A stretch of DNA of 64,000 bases from Actinotalea lenta (GTDB lineage Bacteria > Actinomycetota > Actinomycetes > Actinomycetales > Cellulomonadaceae): positions 1,543,446 to 1,607,445 of the forward strand of contig NZ_JAUQYP010000001.1 in NCBI RefSeq assembly GCF_030586465.1, given 5' to 3'. The position numbers were made by a program, and so were the translations under genes. This document shows, in pieces, positions 32,069-39,095 of this stretch (the first letter of the stretch is position 1; every line of letters starts with the position of its first letter). The notes under the pieces are model-generated. The model saw only the letters and a list, made by a program, of their open reading frames with translations. It had not been told where the DNA came from and did not search any database.

Positions 32069-33001
32069 TCAGGCGACTCCGAGCACGGCGAGCGCAGCGA
32101 TCAGGGCGATGGAGACCGCCGTCGACAGGGTCAGGACGCTGCCCACGAACGCGGCCTGCCGACGGTGGTACACGGGGATCACGAACGGTGCGGGGAGGAC
32201 GAAGAGCATGACCGCCGCCTTGGTGTGCCACGCGTCGAAGCCCAGTGCGGGCACCACGAGCAGCCCGAACACCAGGCCGAGCCCGAGCCCCACGAGGGTC
32301 CGCGCGGCCACCACGGTCACGATCGCGGGATCGCGGGGCACACCACCGGCCAGCGATGCGCCGATGACCAGGCACACCAGCGGCGTGGTCAGGCCGCCGA
32401 TCGTGTCGAACACGGGGGCCGCGAAGCCGTCCGGACCGGACAGCGTGGCGGCCGGCCCGGGCGCGGCGAGGGAGAGCGTCAGACCCGCGGCGATGGCCCA
32501 CAGCACCGCCGAGCGCGCGATGTCCCGCCACGGGAACGAGATCGCGCTCCCGCTCGCCTGGCGCTGCTCGAGCACGCTCATCTGCACGAGCAGGGCCGTG
32601 AACACGAACACGACCTGACCCATGTCCAGCGCGGCGAACGCCGCCAGCCGCTCATCGCCGTGCAGCGCGACGAACAGCGCGTAGCCGAGCATCCCGGCCT
32701 CGAACCCCTGGAACAGCAGCCGGGTCTCGGGGCGTGGCAGGCGCAGGGCTCGCGACAGGCCCGCCCCGATCACGCCCATCACGGCGCAGGCCGCGAAGAC
32801 GGCGAGCGCCAGCACCGCGTTCCGACCGTCCGGGGCGAGCTGCAGGAAGGCGCGGAACAGCAGCAGCGGCAGCGTGAGCCGCGTGATGAGCGCCTTGAGA
32901 CCGTCGACGGCCCGATCGCCCAGCAGCCCCCGCCGGGCCATGACGACGCCTACGGCGACGAGCAGGGCGATCGCCGTCAGTGACCCCGCCGCCTGCAGCA
33001 C
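32069..33001 (-). CDS. AEC (auxin efflux carrier) family transporter
   Basis: 310 residues with ten hydrophobic segments. The N-terminus AIALLVAVGVVMARRGLLGD and KALITRLTLPLLLFRAFLQL match the AEC start, where 'LP.L.F' is conserved. GGLTTPLVCLVIGASLAGG and the C-terminal TKAAVMLFVLPAPFVIPV, with the helix-breaking proline, match the second half. AEC proteins export carboxylates and similar anions. No neighbour points to the substrate. The gene stands alone between the GT51 and acyl-CoA ligase genes. Confidence 0.88.
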   Translation of the reverse strand: MLQAAGSLTAIALLVAVGVVMARRGLLGDRAVDGLKALITRLTLPLLLFRAFLQLAPDGRNAVLALAVFAACAVMGVIGAGLSRALRLPRPETRLLFQGFEAGMLGYALFVALHGDERLAAFAALDMGQVVFVFTALLVQMSVLEQRQASGSAISFPWRDIARSAVLWAIAAGLTLSLAAPGPAATLSGPDGFAAPVFDTIGGLTTPLVCLVIGASLAGGVPRDPAIVTVVAARTLVGLGLGLVFGLLVVPALGFDAWHTKAAVMLFVLPAPFVIPVYHRRQAAFVGSVLTLSTAVSIALIAALAVLGVA

Positions 33002-33081
33002 CTGTGCCCCTCGTCGCCCGTCGTCGGGCGCACGCTACTGGCAGCCGCGGGGGGCTTTCTGGGCCGTTCGCCGCGGGTGGC

Positions 33082-34641
33082 TCAGGACAGCTTCCGCTTG
33101 AGGATCTTCCCGGTCGCGGTGGTGGGCAGCGAGTCGACGATCTGCACGATGCGCGGGTACTTGTACGCCGCCATCTGCTCCTTGCTCCAGGCCACGAGCT
33201 CCTCGGGGGTCGCCGACGCACCCTTCGCGAGGATCACGTAGGCCTTGATCTCCTCACCGTGCCGCTCGTCCGGGACGCCGATGACCGCTGCGAGCGAGAC
33301 GGCGGGGTGCGTGAGCAGCACCTCTTCGATCTCGCGTGGGTACACGTTGTAGCCGCCTCGGATGATCATGTCCTTGGACCGGTCGACGATGTAGTACCAG
33401 CCGTCCTCGTCCCGCCGGGCGAGGTCCCCGGTCCGGAACCAGCCGTCGTGCATGACCGCCGCGGTCTCCTCGGGCCGGTTGAGGTAGCCCTTCATGACGT
33501 TGTGGCCCTTGATCGCGATCTCGCCGACGGCGTCAGGGCCGCCCGTGATCTCGGTCCACGTGCCGGGCTCGATCAGCTGCATCTGCACGCCCTCGATCGG
33601 CAGTCCGATCGAGCCCACCCTCGGGCGCTGCCCGAGCCTGCTGAAGCTGGCGACCGGCGACGTCTCGGACAGTCCGTAGCCCTCGAGGATCGTGATGCCG
33701 AATCGCTGCTCGAAGCTGCGGTGCACCTCCACGGGTAGCGCCGCGCCGCCGGACACGGCGATCCGCAGGTTCTTCGCGATCGCGGAGACGTCCACGCCTT
33801 CGTCCAGGGCGCCGAGCAGGCCCCAGTACATGGTCGGGACGCCAGCGAAGAACGTGACCTGCGTGCTCAGCATGAGCTGCAGCGCCGCCTTGGCGTCGAA
33901 CCGGGGCAGCATCACGACGGTGCCGCCGAACGCGCACGCGGTGTTCTGGATCACCGTCTGCCCGAACGAGTGGAACAGCGGCAGGACGCACAGGTAGACG
34001 TCCTGGCGCTGCGCGTCGGCGTCGAAGAGGCCGCCGCACGCCATCGCGTTGTCCAGCATGTTCCGGTGGCGCAGCTCGGCTCCCTTGGGCTGCCCCGTGG
34101 TGCCCGAGGTGTACAGCACGACGGCGGTGTCGTCCTCGTCGGTGTCCACCGTGTCGAACGTGGGCGGCTGGGAGGCCATGGCTCGCCCCATCGCCTCGGC
34201 GCCCTCGAGGGGGGACGCCGCGGCGGGGTCGGCGGTGATGACGAAGAAGTGCCGGCACTCCTCGACCTGGCCGAACCCGGCGTACCCCTCGGTGCCGATC
34301 GGCAGCTCGGGCGTGCCCTCGAAGCAGAAGTAGGCCGTGGCCCCGGAGTCGCGGAGGTGGTAGGCGACCTCCCGCCCCTTGAGCAGGACGTTGAGCGGCA
34401 CCACGGCCGCGCCGGCCTTGAGGATGCCGAAGTACACGATGGTGAAGTAAGGGAGGTTCGGGCAGCTCAGCGCCACGGTGTCGCCGGGCTGGACGCCGCG
34501 GGAGACCAGCAGGTTGGCGACCTGGTTCGCGGCGGCGTTCAGCTGTGCGTAGCTGAGGCGGTTGTCACCGAGGACCACGGCGTCCCGGTCGGGGAAGCGC
34601 TCGGCGCTCGATTCGAGCAGGTTGGCCAGGTTGCCGTGCAT
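33082..34641 (-). CDS. Long-chain fatty acid-CoA ligase (FadD-like)
   Basis: 519-residue ANL-superfamily enzyme that activates a fatty acid as acyl-AMP and then acyl-CoA. Signature motifs: AVVLYTSGTTGQPKGAELRH (P-loop), EGYGLSETSPVASF (A5), GWFRTGDLARRDEDGWYYIV (A7/A8 hinge) and the catalytic lysine in TTATGKILKRKLS at the C-terminus. Normal length for soluble FadD-type ligases. ATG 34641 has GGAGGT-type bases before it. It is preceded by a 36-bp intergenic tandem repeat. Confidence 0.93.
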   Translation of the reverse strand: MHGNLANLLESSAERFPDRDAVVLGDNRLSYAQLNAAANQVANLLVSRGVQPGDTVALSCPNLPYFTIVYFGILKAGAAVVPLNVLLKGREVAYHLRDSGATAYFCFEGTPELPIGTEGYAGFGQVEECRHFFVITADPAAASPLEGAEAMGRAMASQPPTFDTVDTDEDDTAVVLYTSGTTGQPKGAELRHRNMLDNAMACGGLFDADAQRQDVYLCVLPLFHSFGQTVIQNTACAFGGTVVMLPRFDAKAALQLMLSTQVTFFAGVPTMYWGLLGALDEGVDVSAIAKNLRIAVSGGAALPVEVHRSFEQRFGITILEGYGLSETSPVASFSRLGQRPRVGSIGLPIEGVQMQLIEPGTWTEITGGPDAVGEIAIKGHNVMKGYLNRPEETAAVMHDGWFRTGDLARRDEDGWYYIVDRSKDMIIRGGYNVYPREIEEVLLTHPAVSLAAVIGVPDERHGEEIKAYVILAKGASATPEELVAWSKEQMAAYKYPRIVQIVDSLPTTATGKILKRKLS

Positions 34642-34698
34642 GGGGGACCTCCACCGCCGTCGCTGGATGCGATCAACGTACCCAGCCCCCGCCCCGCC

Positions 34699-34799
34699 CG
34701 CGAGGGGTGCCCGCGCCCCGGCGTCCGCCCACTCCGCGAGGGGTGCCCGCGCCCCGGCGTCCGCCCACCCCGCGAGGGTGCCCGCCCTCCGGCGTCCCG
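34699..34799. repeat. Intergenic minisatellite, 36-bp unit x2.8
   Basis: Two near-identical 36-bp copies starting CGCGAGGGGTGCCCGCGCCC at 34699 and 34735 and a shortened third copy from 34771. They lie between the acyl-CoA ligase start (34641) and the SRPBCC stop (34854). No gene in this gap. Confidence 0.9.
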
Positions 34800-34853
34800 T
34801 CCTGCCGCCGGGCTGCTGCGTGCCCGGTCGACCTTCTCCTCAGTCCAGCCCGA

Positions 34854-35585
34854 TCAGGGGCGCGACGTCGTCAACCGCGCGCCCTCTGCCTGGTCCGCCG
34901 CCGCGATCCAGGCCGCGCCAAGCTCTGTCGCCTGCCGTTCGGCGCGCTCCTTGACCCCTCGCAGCATGTCGCGGGACATGACGAAGTCCGCGGGCACGAC
35001 GGCGAGGTCGGATGTGAGCGTCAGCCACCAGGGCGCGGTCACCCATCGGGACCGGAAGTGGAACCGGGTGGTCCCGTCGGCCGCCGGCGTCAGGACGAAG
35101 GCCCAGGACCAGTCCGCGCTGGCGAACGAGCGCCAGCTCAGGGGCAGGTGTGTGGTGGAGTGCAGGACGAGCGCGCGCTCCTTCTCCAGGTGCTCGACGA
35201 TCAGCCCGCACTTGCTCTCTGGCGGTCCGTCCGGGATGAACGTGCCCACCTCGATGTGCTGGAGCTCGGGAACGATCCGGTCCGCACTCGGCCCGTTCGC
35301 CGGGAACAGCAGCCGGTCGACCCATCGGGCCGTGTACCACCCGGCCCGCCCCCAGCCCATCTGCACGAGCCAGGGCCAGATCTGCTCCGGTCCGGCGTGC
35401 ACGGTGATCGCGTGATCGGTCACCGCGGTGGGCCGCGCGATGATGTCGTCGCCGGGGAGCGAGGTCGCTCGCTCGCTCGGTGTGGACCCGTAGGTGCGCC
35501 CGAGCCGGTGTGCCGCGCTCCAGGTCGCCGCACCCCACGACACCGCGGCAACCCCGGCGACCACGGTCGCCTTCCTTCCCATCAC
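34854..35585 (-). CDS. SRPBCC-fold protein with N-terminal signal/anchor
   Basis: 243 residues. A short hydrophobic N-terminus (ATVVAGVAAVSWGAATWSAA) could be a signal or anchor. The core resembles the START/SRPBCC hydrophobic-ligand fold: HAITVHAGPEQIWPWLVQMG opens it, in the style 'v.apae.vWpwL.qmG', followed by GWYTARWVDRLLFPANGPSA, GTFIPDG and a strand-rich half ending with a long C-terminal helix (MLRGVKERAERQATELG). Ligand unknown. Start may be either of two adjacent ATG codons. Confidence 0.75.
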   Translation of the reverse strand: MMGRKATVVAGVAAVSWGAATWSAAHRLGRTYGSTPSERATSLPGDDIIARPTAVTDHAITVHAGPEQIWPWLVQMGWGRAGWYTARWVDRLLFPANGPSADRIVPELQHIEVGTFIPDGPPESKCGLIVEHLEKERALVLHSTTHLPLSWRSFASADWSWAFVLTPAADGTTRFHFRSRWVTAPWWLTLTSDLAVVPADFVMSRDMLRGVKERAERQATELGAAWIAAADQAEGARLTTSRP

Positions 35586-35741
35586 GCCTCCCTGACGTCT
35601 GTCCCACCCCGGCCGCCTGAGGCGTGCCCACGCCGGAATGCTCCTGCCGCCGCGCGGCTGCGCGCATGAGTCGTTCGGCCCGGAGATCGCACGGCGCCGC
35701 CGCGAGCACGCCTCGGACCAGGGCGAGCGAGCGCACGCCCT

Positions 35742-37328
35742 TCAGGCCCGTCCGCGCACGAGATCAGCCGCACGGTGAGCAGGTGGATCCTCGAACAACG
35801 TGTCCGCAGGTGACCCGTCGCCTGGTGGCACGTCCACGCCCACGAGGGCGACCTCGCGCGGCGGTCCGCCGCCCCCAGGCGGTGTGCACACGCCAGGCTG
35901 TGCGGCGTCGCCTGGTGGTGCGGCGCGGCCCGGCGGGGCGCTGACGCAACGCCCGCCCCGCGTGGCGAATCGGTAGCGGGCGGGGTCGCCGAGCATCGGA
36001 CCCCGGCTCGGAGGTCTGCTGAGCCTGACGATGTCCAGGTCGAGCTGGTGGACGACGTGGTGGTGATGCGAGCACAGAAGTACGCCGTTCTCGACCGACG
36101 TCCGCCCTTGGTGCCGGTCCCACCATCGGATGTGGTGCACCTCGCAGTACGCGGCCGGTACGTCGCACCCGTTCCAGGCGCACTGCCGGTCTCTGACGAT
36201 GACGGCGCGGCGCTGCTGCCCGGTGTACAGCCGCTCGGTGCGTCCGAGGTCGAGGGGCACGCCGTCGGCCGACATGACGATCCGCCCCACCTCGCTGTCG
36301 CACAGCATGCGCGCGAGCTGTGACATCGCCAGCGGCGTCCCGTCCTCGAGCACCGCCGGTTCGACGGGGCGCCACCCGCCTTCGTCACCCGCCTCCCGGC
36401 GCTGCTGGGCGGCGCGGAGCTCGGCGAAGGTCTCCACAGGGACCAGGACCGACACGGTGGGCCGGTTGGACACCCCGGAGACGCGCGCGTCCGCAGCGTC
36501 CTGCGCGGCGTCCGGGAGGAGCTGTCCGCCGGGGGAGGTGCGCCGCGCGCGGACCCCGGCGGTGCCGGCGATCGCCCGCTCGGCGACCGCGACGAGCGCG
36601 TCCGCATCCGCCTGGGCCTTGGTCCGGTCACCGTCGGGCGCCTGGCCGGCGGCGGCGATCGCCGTCCGCAGCACCTCGGCCGAGAGGTGGTCGAGCCGTC
36701 CCTTGAGGTGAGTCCCGTCGGGCTGGCGGGAGAGCACGAGGAACCGCTCGCGGCGCTGGGCCTCCACCGTGCGCTCCAGCGTCTCGGGGTCGAAGGACGC
36801 GACGAGCCGCGCGGCCGACGCGCCGAACTCCCGAGCCGACTGCTGCTCCGCCATCCGCACCAGGCGGGCCTGGGTCTCGGGGCGGGCGAGCTCGGTGGTG
36901 GCGCGATCGCCGGCCGTGGCGGTCACCCGCGCCAGCGCGTCCAGGTGGGGGAGGGGGACGCGCCCATCGCCGACCGCGTCGGCGACGGCAGGCAGTGCCG
37001 TCAGCGTCTCGGCCTGGCGGACCTCGCGGCGGGCCTCGCCGAGGCCGGTGCGCGTCATCCTCGCGCGCGTCGCGATGAAGTCACGGTCGCCGGGGCCGAC
37101 CGACCCCTGGCTGCGCTGCTCGGCGACGAGCAGCCCGGACCGCACCGTCGCGAGCGCTCCGGCGAGCCGGTCCAGGCGCCGCAGCGCGCCGCTGCGCTGC
37201 CCCCCCGACCAGCCGCCGCAGCCCGCGACGACGTCCCCGAGCGAGGTGGCCGCCGCGACGAGCTCGTCCAGTCGCGCGAGGGCCGCCGCCCCACCGGCCG
37301 TCGGCCGCGCGCCCCCTGGATCGAACAT
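35742..37328 (-). CDS. DUF222 / 13E12-family HNH endonuclease-like protein, copy 2 (promoter lost to IS)
   Basis: 528-residue paralogue of the gene at 10059-11657, with the same DUF222 region (DGTHLKGRLDHLSAEVLR) and the same HNH core (CAWNGCDVPAAYC, EVHHIRWWDR, HHHHVVHQL). The tail is Gly/Pro-rich (PPGDAAQPGVCTPPGGGGPP) in place of the decapeptide repeats. ATG 37328 lies inside the 8-bp target duplication of the insertion sequence. Everything 5' of codon 1, including the -10/-35 and the right half of the LexA box, is now 1.6 kb away. The frame is intact, so decay is recent or a new promoter is used: TATGCG near the IS end, about 13 bases before the ATG, is a weak candidate. Confidence 0.9.
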   Translation of the reverse strand: MFDPGGARPTAGGAAALARLDELVAAATSLGDVVAGCGGWSGGQRSGALRRLDRLAGALATVRSGLLVAEQRSQGSVGPGDRDFIATRARMTRTGLGEARREVRQAETLTALPAVADAVGDGRVPLPHLDALARVTATAGDRATTELARPETQARLVRMAEQQSAREFGASAARLVASFDPETLERTVEAQRRERFLVLSRQPDGTHLKGRLDHLSAEVLRTAIAAAGQAPDGDRTKAQADADALVAVAERAIAGTAGVRARRTSPGGQLLPDAAQDAADARVSGVSNRPTVSVLVPVETFAELRAAQQRREAGDEGGWRPVEPAVLEDGTPLAMSQLARMLCDSEVGRIVMSADGVPLDLGRTERLYTGQQRRAVIVRDRQCAWNGCDVPAAYCEVHHIRWWDRHQGRTSVENGVLLCSHHHHVVHQLDLDIVRLSRPPSRGPMLGDPARYRFATRGGRCVSAPPGRAAPPGDAAQPGVCTPPGGGGPPREVALVGVDVPPGDGSPADTLFEDPPAHRAADLVRGRA

Positions 37329-37332
37329 GTGT
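37325..37332. repeat. IS target-site duplication, left copy ACATGTGT
   Basis: Eight-base direct repeat flanking the insertion sequence; identical copy at 38950-38957. The sequence is the centre of the former LexA box and includes the DUF222 start codon. Confidence 0.85.
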
Positions 37333-37354
37333 CTGGTGTCGCATAGCGTGGATA
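37333..37354. repeat. IS left terminal inverted repeat
   Basis: 22 bp, CTGGTGTCGCATAGCGTGGA plus TA; pairs with 38928-38949 with one mismatch at position 2. Confidence 0.88.
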
Positions 37355-37375
37355 TGTGGGCGGTAGCCTGGGCGG

Positions 37376-38575
37376 GTGGAGGTGCCGGTTTGCCCGCTGG
37401 GGCACGCGGGGGCTCGGGTCGTGCGCGCGGGTCGGTATGGGACGGCGGGTCACGAGCGTCAGCGGTGGTGGTGCTACCCCCGTTCGGGTGACCGTCACCG
37501 TTTCACGGAGCCGTTGCCGCGTGCGGTTCAACACGCCGCGGTCTGTGGTGAGTGCGCGACCCGGTTGGAGCCTTGGGAGGGTCAGCCGGGCGTGCGGCAG
37601 TACTGGTTCTCGGCGCGTGATGTTGCGCGGGCGCTGGTCAAGGTCGCGGGCGGGGCGTCCTACCGGGCGGCCAGCGAACAGGTGCGCAACTTCACCGGGC
37701 GGTCCCGCGTCCTGGAGAGCGCGCAGCGGCACGGGCAACTGGTGGCGGACTGGGTGGAGGTCTTCGGGCCGGTGATCGCCGCGGCCTACGCGCCGACGGC
37801 CTGGCCCGAGCACGTTGTGCTGGACAGCACGTCCTACCGGCACTCCCGGGCTAACGGGGGCACCCTCGCGTTCTCCGTGCTCGGCGCGGTCGGGTATGAG
37901 GGCTGGCAGCAAGAACGGCCTTGGGCGCTACGCGCGGTCCCGACCGAGAACCAAGACACCTGGTGGGACTTCCTGAACACCCTGGACGGCGCGCCCCGCG
38001 GGGTAGTCACGGACGGGTCCTCCGCGCTGGCCCGAGCACTGCTGCCCTGGCAGGCGACCGCACGCACGGAGGTCTTCCGCTGCGAGTGGCACCTGACCCA
38101 CGCCCTCCTGGGGACCCTGCCACCCGAGGTCCGGAACGACCCCACCCACCCCCTGCAGGTCACCGCCAAGCGAGCCGTGCAAAGCGCAGGCACCTGGGCG
38201 ACCTTCCGGGCGGCACTGGATACCTACGTCGGCCGCGGACAGGGCACCTACCCGGCCACCCGCGACTGGGTGCGCCGACACCAGAGGCTCATCGCCTGGC
38301 AGACGGGCGTGCCCACCACCGGGCCGCGCTCCAACGGCGCCGTGGAGCAAGTCCTGCAAGAGGTCCGCAAGCGCATCGGGCCCAGGGCCATGAACTTCAC
38401 CAACCAAGCCCGCACGAACGCGCTCCTGGGTCTGTTCCTCGCCGACATGAACGGGCACGCCGATGAACGAGCCTGGGCCGACATCATTCGCGCCCACGCC
38501 GCCCAGACCGGTGGCTCACCCACCACCCGCCCACGCACCGTCAGCGACCACGGCAGGGCCTCCCTACGCGTGTGA
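37376..38575 (+). CDS. DDE transposase (IS256/mutator-like)
   Basis: 399 residues. The N-terminus has a degenerate zinc-ribbon/DNA-binding region (EVPVCPLGHAGARVVRAGRY ... RWWCYPRSGDRHRF). Catalytic triad candidates: D150 (HVVLDSTSYRHS), D213 (GVVTDGSSAL) and E324 (SNGAVEQVLQEVRKR). C236 and H239 in RCEWHLTH form the C-x-x-H motif found between the second Asp and the Glu in IS256/MULE-type enzymes. GTG 37376 is the first start with the zinc-ribbon region complete. The frame is intact, so the element may be active. It converges with the passenger gene, nine bases apart. Confidence 0.85.
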   Translation: MEVPVCPLGHAGARVVRAGRYGTAGHERQRWWCYPRSGDRHRFTEPLPRAVQHAAVCGECATRLEPWEGQPGVRQYWFSARDVARALVKVAGGASYRAASEQVRNFTGRSRVLESAQRHGQLVADWVEVFGPVIAAAYAPTAWPEHVVLDSTSYRHSRANGGTLAFSVLGAVGYEGWQQERPWALRAVPTENQDTWWDFLNTLDGAPRGVVTDGSSALARALLPWQATARTEVFRCEWHLTHALLGTLPPEVRNDPTHPLQVTAKRAVQSAGTWATFRAALDTYVGRGQGTYPATRDWVRRHQRLIAWQTGVPTTGPRSNGAVEQVLQEVRKRIGPRAMNFTNQARTNALLGLFLADMNGHADERAWADIIRAHAAQTGGSPTTRPRTVSDHGRASLRV

Positions 38576-38584
38576 CGGAGAGGG

Positions 38585-38845
38585 TCAGCCGATGCGGCGA
38601 CGAGACATCCGGACCTTCCACCAGTACCAGGGCCACGCCATACCGAGCGAGCACCAGAGGATGATCTTCCACTTCAGTCGCTGACCCTCGGTCAGGCCCG
38701 AGACGAAGACCGGCTTCGGCGGGCTCGGTATGGGCGCCGGTGCGGCGAGCGGCGCAGTCGCCTCGGCCCAAGCGGTGCCGTTCCAGTACCGCTGCTGACC
38801 AGGGGCTGACGGGTCCGGGTACCAGCCCGGCGCGAAGGTAGTCAT
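38585..38845 (-). CDS. DUF2510 small membrane protein, IS passenger gene
   Basis: 86 residues. The DUF2510 module is complete: APGWYPDPSAPGQQRYWNGT then AWAEATAPLAAPAPIPSPPK. The C-half has GQRLKWKIILWCSLGMAWPW, a single transmembrane segment, and a basic end MSRRRIG. DUF2510 is an actinobacterial domain near the N-terminus of membrane proteins, function unknown. The gene lies inside the IS ends on the strand opposite to the transposase. The orphaned DUF222 promoter just outside the IS right end (38961-38989) points into it, so that promoter may now express it. Confidence 0.8.
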   Translation of the reverse strand: MTTFAPGWYPDPSAPGQQRYWNGTAWAEATAPLAAPAPIPSPPKPVFVSGLTEGQRLKWKIILWCSLGMAWPWYWWKVRMSRRRIG

Positions 38846-38927
38846 GGGCGCCCTATCGGCACCCCCGCGGCCGGGCCGATAGAGAGAGCCTCCACGCCCC
38901 CGCGGAGGTGGCGATAGCGCCCTTCCG

Positions 38928-38949
38928 TATCCACGCTATGCGACACCCG
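38928..38949. repeat. IS right terminal inverted repeat
   Basis: 22 bp, TATCCACGCTATGCGACACC then CG at the outer edge; the complement of the left end with one mismatch. Confidence 0.88.
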
Positions 38950-38957
38950 ACATGTGT
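38950..38957. repeat. IS target-site duplication, right copy ACATGTGT
   Basis: Matches 37325-37332. Joining the flanks with one copy restores TCGAACATGTGTTCGA, the perfect LexA box also found at 11650-11665. Confidence 0.85.
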
Positions 38958-38960
38958 TCG

Positions 38961-38989
38961 ATGATACTCGCCATCGGGGCCCTGATCAA
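38961..38989 (-). promoter_or_regulatory. Orphaned DUF222 copy-2 promoter, now reading into the IS
   Basis: On the minus strand: -35 TTGATC (38989-38984), 17-bp spacer, -10 TATCAT (38966-38961), same -35 and spacing as the intact promoter at 11665-11693. Transcription would now start near the right target duplication. It first meets ATG TCG GGT GTC GCA TAG, a five-codon leaderless reading frame, then the DUF2510 gene. The adjacent LexA box is halved (GTTCGA kept, TCGAAC lost). Confidence 0.6.
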
Positions 38990-39002
38990 GGCTCTGACCT
39001 GC

Positions 39003-39044
39003 GGGAACATATCCACAGGCCACCTGCATGCGGCTCTTTCCACA
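39003..39044. promoter_or_regulatory. Two DnaA-box-like elements upstream of the orphaned promoter
   Basis: ATATCCACA (39009-39017) and CTTTCCACA (39036-39044) lie 27 bp apart, both followed by GG. The first is in a block, GGGAACATATCCACAGG, shared with the other DUF222 upstream region. Resemblance to DnaA boxes (TTATCCACA) is clear, but function is inferred. The rest of 38846-39095 has no gene. Confidence 0.4.
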
Positions 39045-39095
39045 GGCCGTGTCCGCTCGGCCTTCCCGACGCGGCACGACCCGCGCCCCTCGCCG

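Larger units (their letters stand above)
37333..38949. mobile_element. 1.6-kb insertion sequence with a DUF2510 passenger gene
   Basis: The 1617-bp element is bounded by 22-bp terminal inverted repeats with one mismatch. The right end, read inward, begins CGGGTGTCGCATAGCGTGGA; the left end begins CTGGTGTCGCATAGCGTGGA; both continue TA. It is flanked by an 8-bp duplication ACATGTGT. It holds a DDE transposase (37376-38575, plus) and a convergent 86-residue DUF2510 gene (38585-38845, minus). The 8-bp duplication and the C-x-x-H motif of the transposase suggest the IS256/mutator superfamily, though ISL3-type elements also duplicate 8 bp. Complete ends, intact frame and a perfect duplication point to a recent insertion. 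Confidence 0.9.

Noticed and set aside
35742-38957. Possible prophage or genomic island around the second DUF222 gene
   Set aside because: Apart from the IS, no integrase, phage structural gene, tRNA end or att-like repeat is visible.
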